Shown here one piece after another: positions 12,824 to 23,298 of a DNA stretch of 64,000 nucleotides. Every line of letters starts with the position of its first letter. Within the stretch, counting starts at the first letter, position 1. The position numbers and the translations under genes were made by a program. The notes under the pieces were generated by a model. That model made no database searches, was not told the DNA's origin, and saw nothing but the letters and a program-made list of their open reading frames with translations. The DNA is from Monarcha castaneiventris obscurior. Lineage: Eukaryota; Chordata; Aves; Passeriformes; Monarchidae. Location: positions 1,612,001 through 1,676,000 of the forward strand of contig JAMPIT010000583.1 of NCBI GenBank assembly GCA_026261815.1, written 5' to 3'.

Positions 12824-13063
12824 GCAGGATCAGAGAACATCCAGGGATCCAAGGATCACCAGCCCAGCTCCTGTCCCAGCCCAGTCCCCCACCAGCCCCA
12901 GCCTGTGCATCCCTGGCAGCGCTGCCCAAACGCTCCTGGAGCTGCGGCAGCCTCGGGGCCGTGCCCATTCCCTGGGGAGCCTGGGCAGTGCCCAGCACCC
13001 TCTGGGGGAAGCAGAACCTTTCCTGATATCCAGCCTGAGCCTGCACGGCTCCAGCCATTCACA
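12824..13063 (-). mobile_element. CR1 LINE fragment, CR1-Y/C-like, minus orientation
   Basis: On the plus strand the order is ATCAGAGAACATCCAGGGAT (degraded 3' end), AACGCTCCTGGAGCTGCGGC, CCATTCCCTGGGGAGCCTGG, GTGCCCAGCACCCTCTGGGG and CCTTTCCTGATATCCAGCCT. This series is characteristic of the avian CR1 3' region read in antisense. It is a different subfamily from the dominant copies. Frames of 78-96 codons over it are artefacts of GC content. Confidence 0.85.
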
Positions 13064-16000
13064 CATAATTCTTTTAGATTATTAGAGTAGATACTTTTAT
13101 TCCACCATTAGTAGGACCACTGCTGGACACTGTTACACCTACTTGGTATTTCTCTGGAGCTATAGTTTTTATACTACACAGTTCAAAATAAGAAAAAATT
13201 GAACTTTCAGATTTCAAACCTGCTGCATCCTCTTTGTCCTTTTCTTTACTTTGAGATGTAATGAGTGGTTTCAGTTTAGCAGAGAGATATGATTTGATGC
13301 CAGGCTCTGCTGTTGTGAAATCCTGGTGGCTTTATTTTCTGAATATAACCTATGTTCTGTGCTCCAGAGAACAGTGGAAACCACCAAGGTTGTGCTTTTA
13401 TAATAACTTTAGTGACATGATGATAATAATACAGTGATAAAGGTCCATGTGTTTTGCTTTGCCCTTTTGTGCATTCATCAGTGCCAAAATTACATTCTTT
13501 GCTTTTCCAGCACCTTCCTATTTGTTTCTAACGTGTTCTTTCAAAGTAAAGATAAAAACTGATTATTGGGCATATCAGACTTTGTTTTCATCTGCCAGAA
13601 TGGAATATATTCTCGTCTTTCTCAGAAGACACTTTCATAATGGCATTAAACCCAGCACATTCAACAAAGTGTGTGACCTGCTTGTAAATAATGCAGTATG
13701 AATTAAGAATACAATTAACACGTTGGAGACTCTGCAAATTAAAAGTGTAAACTGTTTTCAAAACATTTGTAATGAATTGGGCCCTTGACTTTACTTTGAG
13801 GAGACATTTCTACATGAAAGAGAGGGTTTATTATAGTTACTCAGTGGAGCACAGTGAGGTGATGAGCTAAAATTCTGCTAAAGGGGAAAAAAGGTTTTAA
13901 TGAGTTACTAAATATACAATGAGATTTGAAAACAAGGGATTTTCTGCTTAGTTTTGTGGGTAGGAACAAGAAATTCAGTGGGTTTTGGTCTGAACCTCTG
14001 TCTCTGGTGAATGAAATAACAAACAATGGGCAAAATGATGTGTGATTGGTGTAAAGAACAGCTTTTATGAGTTATGGATTTCTGTTAGACAAGAAAGTCT
14101 TTATATCAGGTTCACATGTTAAACAAATGCTTTTGAGATCACTCATTTTGTCAAGAAAAGAAGGATGGTGAAGCTGATGATCCAAAACCTATTCTTAGTA
14201 CAATAGGGGTTTTTTTATTCTTTCCCAGTTCTGCTTTATATTTCTGCCTGGGTCTTGCTGAAGAAAAACGGATCAGTCTTAGTCTTATATGGAAACATAA
14301 GGAACCCTGAATTGTTGCTACATCAGAAACCATGACCCAGAGAAGACAGCTGGGACACTTCTAACTATGGTTACTGCAAGGCAAATATTCCTTCAGCTCA
14401 TTTGGGACTACACTGCCCAATAAAACCAAAAGATTTCTAAAACATAATATCTCAATGTATCAAAAGGAAAAGTCTTGCTGATCCTTCACAAGAAAAAAAT
14501 ATTTACCAGCTCTCACTCTAGGTCTAAAAAAGAGTGTTCTGCTCTCTGTGTTAAAGCAAGATTTGAAATGTCAGCCCCCAGAGAAGATTTCTGTGGCATT
14601 GCCTGAAATAACTTTTTTTTCTTCTACTGAAAAGTGACAAATGTGATGCTTGAGTAGAATATAATGGATTAGGGGAGTTGTTTGTGTATTTAGAGATCGA
14701 GATGTCCTTTCCTGTTGAGAGAGACAAATTCCTGTTTAGATCAGTTTCAGGAAGCACCCAACAAGTGGGAATGCAGACATTGTAAGCATCTGATGTAGTG
14801 ATGTACCCAAATATGCCCATCTGTGGCCCTACATCTTCAAATGGGCTCCTTCCAAAATTTTCTGTACGTTTTCAGGGAAGCAAATTCGTTTTAGGAAAAA
14901 AACCCAATCAAACAAACTAACAAAACACAAAGAAATGTCTAGACATAAGTGGGAAAAAGATTCTGCTACAACAGCAGAGGTTAATCCTAATAATGTATTT
15001 ACTCACCTAAATAAATATTAAATACATGTGAGTGCATAAATTATGTTGTCATTAACATGAGCAGAATCTTCTCCTTAGATTTTTAAGGGGAAATAGGTTC
15101 ACTGGAGAATTCTGTGGGGCTTTTTTTTCCCCTTGTCAATAAAGGATGTCCTGAAGGTCCTTTCTGTGATAAAAGAACTTTTGCTCAGAGGTTCTTGTTC
15201 TCCAGCTTTTTGTGAGTTAGTTTACTGCAAGCCAGTGTCTCTACTTTTCCAGATTAGATATTAGCATGAAATTCTTTGTGACACACAATTTTCTTTTCAC
15301 TGAAGAATTTCACATGTTTTTTAATCTGCTGTTTTCTAAACAGAGGTGCCATTGAATTAGAGCTGTTGAATTCTGCATGACCTTGCTTCACCTTTTCTAA
15401 ATATTTGATGCACTTTTTATAATAGTCTTTGAAATGTTCTTAAGAGAGCCCTGAAATCTGAGTAGCAATACAACATCCTTGGGTTTTTATTTACTGTAAA
15501 TATTTTGCAGTCATGCTTTTGCACACTTTAATGCTTTTACTGCAGTTGAGCTCTATGTCAAGAGTCTTGGGTTGCTTCTCTACCAGCAAAATACAATCAT
15601 AAGTAGGACTCAAAGGAACTTCATGACATAATTCAGCAGATTTATTCCTTATGCAGGGTCAGCTATATTAACACATTCTTGGCAGGTGTTTGCACATATT
15701 CTGCACCAAAGGATGCATGTGATCTCTTCAGGCTGTCTGGTCTGGTACTGCACTGAAAACTGCATTGTCAGAAACCTTCTCTACTGCTTCAGGATCAGAA
15801 ATTTTATTGATGTTTAAAAAGCAACAACCCCAGATTTCTTTCTCACTTTGTTTTTTGCATTTTTTTTTCTCCCATAAGTGCTAGAAGAGCGTGTGCCCTT
15901 CTGCTCCATATCTTTGGTCAGTTTCTCTTTGATACAGTCAAAACTACAATAAGAAGCTACAATAGCCACAAAACAGCAAAATGGAAGCATCACTTCAATC

Positions 16001-18400
16001 TCTCTATGAAATGATTGAAGTCAGAGTTTTATAAATTGTCCATTCCTTGTTGTGGATCCCCAGGACTGGTGCCTGTCCCTTTCCTTACCCTTCTCCCCCA
16101 GCCATTTGTGCTGAGCTCTCTCCACATCTCCCTTCTCCACCCTCCCTGCTGCCTGACCTCTGTTTCCCACAATCAGCAGATTTCCTTCCTTCTTGCATCT
16201 TGTTTCTCTGGGGTCACTGATTAAATAAATCAAACAAAAGCAGCTGGGTATTGATCTTTAGAGCACGCTGTTAGTGTTTTCCCTCTGCTCTGAAGTGAAT
16301 TATTTTATAAGCACTTGTCTTTAATAACTGAGCTGGTCCATTATCCACTCCAGCAGCTCAGCAGTGCTGATATTATAATCACTCCCCTTACACACACCAC
16401 TGTAACAGATTGCTCCAAGATCAAGTGAAACATGTCTGTGACTTTCCTTCTCTAAGTGCTTTTGTCCTTATTGTGTGACCCAGAGAAAAGTTCGCCCTCA
16501 CACAAATCCTTGAAGTCACTGCTCTGGGCTTTCTTCGTGGGTTTCCTTTTAAATTCAGAATAAGAAAAATGAGCATTTGTTCCTTTTATTTTGTATTGGT
16601 TGAAGTTTTCTTTCTTTTTATTGCCAGTGGTATTTTGCTTAATGCAAAGGAAGAAAAGTAAAAGGGTTTGTTTAATTGTTCTTACAAGGAGTCAAAATCT
16701 CAGGTGAGGAGCAGCAGTTTCCCTGTACATCTTTTTTTTTTTTCTTCTTTTGTATAATGGCTTAGAGACAATAGGGGGGAAAGAAAGGTTGTTGATGGAG
16801 AATTTGTGCTGCAAAAGCACCTTTTTGGGATGTAATGCTTCTGCCCATAGGAGAAGGAATAGAAAGCCTGTAGAAATTTTTACTCATGACTTTGGTAGAC
16901 TCAGGTTTGGTGTTCACAATAGCAGTGGTGGTGGGTGATGTTTGTGTAATGCAGCTGTAAGTGTAGGCTCTGTGTTTAGGTGGAAACACTGCAGCTTAAT
17001 CCCTGTAATCTGTCCCATCAAATTAATTCCTTAATCAATCAAAGAGCATAACTGAGCCTGACATTTCCAAAATAAAATCAAGCAACTACTGAAACAAAGA
17101 GATTAAACAAAATGCTCTTCAACCAGTACCACTTCGATACAAGCACAGGTGTGAATCATATTTCAGGGGAAACATTTGCTTTTTGATTCCTCTTAAAGTG
17201 TAATCTAAATTTTTGTGTGTTATTGATGACTACATAATATTCCAGTTTGAGATCTCATGATAATTTTTAGGAAATTGTCCTTACTTTCTGAAATCAAGCT
17301 CTTTTTCTAGTGGAAAAAGGATTTGGCTTCAAACACGTGTTGCCCAGTGAACAGAATATGTTGGTGATATATTTGATTATATGTCTCCATGGTTGTTTTA
17401 TAGCTCAGTAATGAGCTGGATTACAATAAACGGACTGGGAAACAAAAATTGGATGCCAGTATGTTATTGGTTGTTGAGCATTAATTTTGCTAACACAATT
17501 TAACAGTGCAAATTTTATTTACTAGAAGATGAAGGGTAGTATAGACAAGGCAAGAATGGTCTTAAATTATTTTCTATGACCTGTTTTCTGTGTTCCTTTT
17601 CTTTCACTGCAATTGATTCTATGAAATGAAGACATTTTCTATGTACTGTACCAAGCCAAATCATATTACAGAAAGCAGGATGCTGTTAAATGAGAGTTAA
17701 ATTACTCTCAAATGACAAGGAAATGTTCAGCCATAAAATGTTTTGTGAGACTAATGTGTTCTTCCAAGTCAGATTGGCCAGGAAAAAAGGAATTAAAATA
17801 AAAATCTGGACTTGTGAAATAGAAATGTGATTTGCAAAGAGGTCTCTTCTAGGAGAATCTGGGAGAGGGCCTGGTTGGCAGGATTTGCACAAGGGAAATT
17901 CTAATGGAAAGAACCAGAATTAAATAACCAAAGGGTAGATGGTCAGTTTCTAAGTCCTGGTGTTCCATGTGCTGTGTCCTGGTTCCAGGCTGGGGCTCTG
18001 CTCCTGCAGCTCCTCGACCCCAGTGGCTTTGTGGGGCTGTGGGCAGAGCCCTGACGTGGCCGTGTGTGGGCTGTGAGCAGGGCTTGGGAGAGCTCCAGGG
18101 CTCTGACAGGCTGCCAAAATCAAGTTTTATAATTGAAATCACAGATGGGAAATCATGGCTCACTTTAGCTTAAAACTGCCAAATTTAAGTGGTCTTTCAT
18201 GGGACCAGCAAAACACATTTGTTCGACGACACCAAAATTACCTTTAAGGCAGAGTCCAAAGCTTTGTTGGTAACATTCAGTTTTTAAAATCCTAGTGGAT
18301 AAAATTAAATTTATTCATTCTATGATGAGAAGAATTAGGTGGCTTTCATTTGAACTGTTACCACTTCTCAGACTCCCACCTGAATTTTTATTCTTCTCAG
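13064..18400. other. Unique AT-rich non-coding DNA
   Basis: A long stretch without a recognised gene or repeat. It holds T-runs near 15121 and 16731-16743. A GC-richer patch at 17980-18115 has no similarity I can name; its 68- and 104-codon frames lie in opposite strands. Everything else looks like single-copy intergenic or intronic DNA. Confidence 0.5.
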
Positions 18401-18433
18401 CACAAGTATGCTGTCTTAAGCATCCTAAGACAG
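18401..18433 (+). other. Candidate 33-nt microexon (splice consensus only)
   Basis: A pyrimidine-rich tract ending in TTCTTCTCAG (18391-18400) immediately precedes 33 nt with no stop in its first frame; the 11 codons read HKYAVLSILRQ. The segment is followed by a full-consensus donor, CAG|GTGAGT (donor at 18434-18439). A second exon-like unit follows 66 nt later. This is only pattern evidence. Good splice consensus occurs by chance in 64 kb, I recognise no gene family, and no start or longer coding context is evident. It could be a non-coding exon or nothing. Confidence 0.18.
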
Positions 18434-18499
18434 GTGAGTATTAAGAAAAGAATGCATTGGAGATGCAGTGCTTTGCAGAATCCTCCTATTGCATTTCAG

Positions 18500-18530
18500 G
18501 AGAGCTGGAGGAAGTCCCAGGTCAGGAAGG
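18500..18530 (+). other. Candidate 31-nt exon-like unit (splice consensus only)
   Basis: The tract CTCCTATTGCATTTCAG precedes this 31-nt segment, and a donor-like AGG|GTGAGT follows at 18531. Read on from the upstream 33-nt unit it keeps an open frame (ESWRKSQVRK). The implied intron of 66 nt would be near the lower limit for vertebrates. This is speculative, but the pairing with the unit at 18401-18433 makes it worth recording. Confidence 0.15.
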
Positions 18531-19340
18531 GTGAGTTGGAAGGAAGTGCAGAGAGGTCTGAAGGGGCTGATCAATGGTCTGTCCCTGCTGGGAGGACAGG
18601 GACTGTGCATAGCTGTGGAGAGAGGAGGCAGATTGGGGGGCAGGAACACCTCTGGGTTTGCCTTGGAAGAGCTGATTCCTGCTGATGAAGTGGGAAAAGG
18701 GAGGTCAGGAGAAACAGTGATGAAAGCCAAGAGGGCAGGAATCGAGCATGAGTCTGCAGATCATATTCTATCTTGTTTTATATTATCAACGAATTCAGCA
18801 GAATGGGAAATCTAAAACAAAGGAGCAAACAAGATGATTTCTGAGCATTTTTACCTGAGAAATTTTGCTGGGAGAAGGTATCAAAATTGAGTCAATCCCT
18901 AGTTGTATGGGAATATATTTCAGGGATGGATCAGATGGTTCAGTCTTGGGTATTGAACTTCAGTGATAACAAACAGCAATGACAGTGGTCAAGTCTGAAG
19001 GGGAGAGAAGCCTTGGTTTGCTCTGGAGTTCACCTCTGCTCATGTTTAAGTTGATGGAAGGTGTGCCAGAGCAGGATATACTATATGTATACAACATAAC
19101 TAATTTTTCATCTTTCTGCTGTTAATATATCATTATTTATATTTCTTACCAAAACAATATGGCTATTCTTTTCCTTGGAACAGTCATTACATTTAATAAG
19201 GTTGATCACTGATTAACAAAATCCAGGTCTCATGAATCAGTAGTACAGGTTTAATCCATCAGGTTTTCTTAAAAATCAGTTGAGCTAACACTTGATGTTC
19301 CATGAGCTGGAATAGCCACATATAAATATATTTTTATATA
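18531..19340. other. Unique non-coding DNA, 5' part purine-rich
   Basis: The first 250 bp are G/A-rich and carry overlapping plus-strand frames of 111-115 codons that begin upstream. No domain is recognised. The distal part becomes very AT-rich before the CR1 at 19.34 kb. Confidence 0.45.
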
Positions 19341-20036
19341 AATCATAAAATCATAGAATGGTTTGGGTTGGAAGGGACCTTAAAGCCCATCCAGTGCCAC
19401 CCCTGCCATGGCAGGGACACCTCCCACTGTCCCAGGCTGCTCCAAGCCCCAATGTCCAACCTGGCCTTGGGCACTGCCAGGGATCCAGGGGCAGCCCCAG
19501 CTGCTCTGGGCACCATGTGCCAGGGCCTGCCCACCCTCCCAGGGAACAATTCCTGCCCAAGATCCCATCCAGCCCTGCCCTCTGGCACTGGGAAGCCATT
19601 CCCTGGCTCCTGGCCCTCCAGCCCTTGGCAATTGTCTCTCTCCATCTTTCCTGCAGCTCCTTCAGGCCCTGCAGGGCCACACTGAGCTCACCCCAGAGCT
19701 TCTCCTGCCCAGGCTGAACAATGCCAGCTCTCGCAGCCTTTCCTGCCAGCAGAGCTGCTCCATCCCTCTGCTCATGCTGGTGCCTCCTCTGGGCTCTGTG
19801 CAGCAGCTCCAGCTCCTCCCTGTGCTGGCCCCAGGGCTGGGGCAGCTCTGCAGGTGGGCTCTCAGCTGAGGGGGCAGAGGGGCAGAATCCCCCCTCCCCT
19901 GCTGCCCACAATGGGGCTCAGCCCAGGGCAGGGGGTAGTTTTTGGGATGGGACATATCTGCTTCTTTGGGATGGGACATATCTGCTTCTCACCCACCAGC
20001 TCCCCCAAATCCTTCTCCCAGGGCTGTTCTTGATCC
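19341..20036 (-). mobile_element. Longest CR1 LINE copy, minus orientation
   Basis: The left edge has the reverse-complemented terminal octamers AATCATAA-AATCATAG-AATGG. The shared 250-bp block follows, then a 5' extension through CTCCTTCAGGCCCTGCAGGG and CAGGCTGAACAATGCCAGCT. It ends at TCTCACCCACCAGCTCCCCC and CTTCTCCCAGGGCTGTTCTT, which resemble the region at the end of CR1 ORF2 read in antisense. At about 700 bp it reaches furthest 5' of all copies here. A 24-bp direct duplication sits inside it (19941-19988). Open frames of up to 186 codons on the minus strand and 153 on the plus strand come from this GC-rich element; I do not recognise an intact ORF2 segment. Confidence 0.9.
19941..19988. 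repeat. 24-bp tandem duplication inside a CR1 copy
   Basis: The 24-nt unit beginning TTTGGGATGGGACATATCTG occurs twice back to back with no mismatch. It has no counterpart in the other CR1 copies of the window, which do not extend this far. Confidence 0.95.
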
Positions 20037-20661
20037 ATAAATCTTTTTATATTACAAAGCTAAAACAGCAGCTTTCAGTGGTAATCAGTTAAAAAGGAAT
20101 TAATTTTTACGAGGAACATACTTCTTATCCTTAAAACACCCACTCTGAATTTCTCTGGAACCCCTGGTTCAACCTTTGATAGTTGATACTGTCAATCATC
20201 ACCCATTATCTCCTGGCCAACCTAGCTGACAAGCAGTAGTGCTCCATCTGACACAGTGTGACCCACTTCTGTCTGGCTTATGTGAAAAGAATGCATTAGA
20301 CATCTGCTCCCCCTTTGGATTGATTTATCATGCACTGTGAAAGTGCTTCAAAAACATGCTGAAAGCCTTGGTAGTGCGCTGGGAAGTTAAACTTAGATCA
20401 CCATTGCTCCCACCTTTCAGAATTACTTATTGGAAACAAACCCACCTGATCCAGGATATGGATTTTAAAGATATCCTGAAAAGGAATTATTTTATTATGT
20501 GCTTTTTTACTCATTATTCATTTATAAAGACTTGAATAGGAACATCGTGGTGTGAGATGTGACTTCATGGTGAAAGCTATGAAACAAGGTCTAACAGAAC
20601 CATTTGGCTTTTAAGGCAGTATTAGAAATTATATCACTTACCCCATTAATTCTTATGTGAG
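20037..20661. other. Unique AT-rich non-coding DNA
   Basis: About 620 bp between two CR1 copies in opposite orientation. No gene or repeat is recognised. Confidence 0.55.
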
Positions 20662-20917
20662 AAGGCACAGCTCTGGTGCTCCCAACATAGAAAGGGCATT
20701 GAACTGTGGGAGCAACTCCAGAGGAGGCCACGGAGTTGATAAATGAAATGGAGCCACTCCCCTGTGGAGCCAGGCTGGGAGAGCTGGGGCTGCTCAGCCT
20801 GGAGAGGAGAAGGTTGTGTGGAGACCTCACAGCACCTTCCAGGGGCTGCAGGGAAACCAGAGAGGGACAATTCCTCAGGGACTGCAGTGCCAGGAGCCAG
20901 GGAATGGCTTCCCACTG
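20662..20917 (+). mobile_element. CR1 LINE fragment lacking its 3' end
   Basis: A sense-orientation CR1 segment. It corresponds to the upstream half of the 47.1 kb copy: GCACAGCTCTGGTGCTCCCA, CAGAGGAGGCCACGG, GGGGCTGCTCAGCCTGGAGA, then CCAGGGGCTGCAGGGAAACC. It stops at GGGAATGGCTTCCCA, where all other young copies continue for about 250 bp to the 3' terminus. It is followed directly by nine A. CR1 copies are normally truncated at the 5' end, so loss of the 3' end is atypical. Confidence 0.85.
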
Positions 20918-21550
20918 AAAAAAAAAGGTAACTTTAATTTAGTGATAATTTTGCTTACACCATTAGGCTAAAGAGAAAAAAAAGGCAATGCAGAAAGATG
21001 TGTTAAACCAGCAGCCTGGGTTCCAATAAGCAGTATCTGTCCACTTTGCACTTCTGGAAATGAGACCTCTAGAAAGCTAAATTAGCTCCAACATTGTAAT
21101 TTTTACCCAGTTTTTAACTGTCAGTACAACAAATGAAAGGCATTAACATACTTTATTTTTCCTGACTGATGAAAACGCAAGCAAATAAAGGAATCATTTC
21201 TTTAATGATCTGTTAGAATTAATAATGAATGGGTTTTTCAAGAGGTTTTTTTTGGCATGGCTGCTGTTTTGCAAAGCAATTTGTTTTCCTCCTGTTTCTA
21301 CTGTATTTCATCAATGATGTGATTTTAAAGTAGAGAATTTGGAAGAGTGTTAGTAGTCTTCTCTAAGAACATTATTCAGCTGCTAATACTTTTGCCAAAT
21401 GGCTGCTTCTGTGTTGATGCTTTACATGAGTCACTAAAAATAAGAGCAATTAACTTGTGTCTGAAACTATTTCCTATCAATATTTTCATATCATTTTTGC
21501 TAAATAATAAGCAATAAAACTACCCCTGGGGTTCTTTTGTCACCACAGAT
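20918..21550. other. Unique AT-rich non-coding DNA
   Basis: Begins with the A9 run abutting the CR1 fragment. No gene is recognised. Confidence 0.5.
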
Positions 21551-21553
21551 GGA

Positions 21554-21811
21554 ATGCTAGGATTTGGTCCAGCCAAAGGAGCACAACCCTACCAAAGCTA
21601 CTGTTTTCTAGCACTTAAAGGAGAACGTGTAGATGTCTTTGACAAGGCACATGATGGTGCAGTCACATGTTGTTTTTCTCCTCCATTCGGAGTGAAGAAG
21701 TCTGCTACTAATCATTTTTGGGGGCTGACTTCTGGCCATCAACTTTTTTCCAATGAGAGATATAAAAGATTTGTCTGGTGGCTAATTATTCCTCAGGAGA
21801 TTTCAGTTTAA
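21554..21811 (+). other. Unassigned 85-codon open frame after an acceptor-like site
   Basis: The frame is open from 21518 and the first ATG is at 21554. A splice-acceptor-like GTTCTTTTGTCACCACAG ends at 21548. The predicted peptide is compositionally balanced (MLGFGPAKGAQPYQSYCF at the start, KAHDGAVTCCFSPPFG in the middle, WWLIIPQEISV at the end), unlike the GC-driven frames over CR1 copies. The middle part faintly recalls a WD-repeat strand, but one weak resemblance is not evidence of homology. There is no signal peptide, membrane segment or convincing donor. Chance frames of this length are expected in 64 kb. Confidence 0.12.
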
Positions 21812-23140
21812 GACCTTCTCTAGAATTCACTAATAAGATTTTGATAAATAGTTAAGATACCTTGTGGTTTTAAACACATAATCCTGTATTCATGCAGTGA
21901 TGTCAAAAGAGAAGATGTGAGATCACTTTTAATGACTATAAATATCTGGGTGACTTTTAGAGCACATTTATAACCCAGCTCATTGGTGGGAAGCTGACAG
22001 ACAGTCTGACCTGCCAACAGATCATGTTGGAGGCACAAACAGACCCTTATGCAGAGTTCCACCCTGTGAGGGCACACAGAGAGTGTGACACAGCACATAA
22101 ATCACAGCCTCCACGTGAACGATTGGCCAGCTTTCACACCCCTCTTTTGGTGATACATTTAATCTCAAAGACCTTTTGAACATATTGGAAGATAGTGAGT
22201 TGTTGCTGAGAATTTGGAGTGGAAGAAATGGAAGCTGAGACAACTCCATCACGTTCTGGAGGCATGGTGGATCCTGCTCCAAGTGCTCTCTGGGGCAGAG
22301 GAAAAATAGAAGAAATATTCTCTCTATAGGATGCAGCACGTAACTGTATTTCTTAGCTGCAGTCTGGTCTTTTCTGTTGATTAATGCCATCTCTGCAATA
22401 CTTGCTTTGTACGTTGTGTCTAAGCCTCCTGTTCTTTAAATGCTGCTCCTGGATTGGCAGAGATGGATTTTCTCCACTAGGGAGAAAGGCCCTGTTTCCA
22501 TCATCTCCCAAGAGCTGTCAGAGCCCCACTTTGCCAGGACCCTTTGGCACTGCAGTTCCCTCCCCAGGTGGGCTCTGGAGAGATGGAGGTGTTTTTGGGG
22601 GGTGCTGAGCTCAGGGTTGTCCTGTGTCCCTGCGGTCTGAGAGGGTTGGGCCTGCTGGTTTCTATAAGGGAAGGGAAGATCAATTTGATTTCTGCTGCCT
22701 TTTATTGAGTAGTGCTTCACTTGCACCTGGTAGAGAGGGGAAAATTTGGGACTGATTTGATTCTGGAATGATTTTTCTTTTTATTTGAAGTGCTAGCAAG
22801 TGTGCTTAGATGCTTAGAGTTTCTATTGTCGTTAAATAAAAGGTAAATAAATACTTCTGGAGAGGACTTCACTAAATGAAGGGTACTGAGAGTTAAACCA
22901 AACGAACAAAGCCACAAACACCCAGTATAAATTCAGTGTTCTGTTTCAGTTTCAATCTACATCAGATGATAAATCTTTCAGACTCCATCCAAAACCAACA
23001 GCAAATAAACAGCTGCTCGTTGCTGCTGTCTTTTCAAATCCTTCATCTCCTGTAACAGGCACCGGCTGATCCCTAGTTCCTGCCCTCATTTCAGCAGTGG
23101 GTTTTACAAATGTTGCTTGAACACACCTGACATAAATATT
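21812..23140. other. Unique non-coding DNA
   Basis: No gene is recognised. A moderately GC-rich patch at 22440-22650 carries overlapping frames in both strands and is not assigned. Confidence 0.5.
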
Positions 23141-23158
23141 AAAAAAAAAAAAAAAAAA
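23141..23158. repeat. A18 homopolymer
   Basis: Eighteen uninterrupted A. I find no retroposed gene body immediately upstream, so it is recorded as a simple repeat and not as a processed-copy tail. Confidence 0.95.
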
Positions 23159-23273
23159 GGCAAAAAAGAAAATTCTTAGCAAATTACCCTATACTAAGTA
23201 TGCTGTTTGTTCAGCCTCTAAGTCAGTAAAAGGATATTCCTGACCTGCAGTGGAAGGTGATAAAAAGGTGGGC

Positions 23274-23298
23274 AAAAAAAAAAAAATATATATATATA
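23274..23298. repeat. Compound A13(TA)6 microsatellite
   Basis: Thirteen A followed directly by six TA units, then CACCACC. A simple sequence repeat that is probably polymorphic in length. Confidence 0.95.

Noticed and set aside
19351..19911. 186-codon minus-strand frame, considered as a CR1 ORF2 remnant
   Set aside because: It lies in the CR1 3' region; no reverse transcriptase or endonuclease motifs are visible, and parallel frames in other phases are just as open.
23141..23158. A18 run as a possible processed-pseudogene tail
   Set aside because: No gene-like body, polyadenylation signal at the expected distance or target duplication could be identified upstream.
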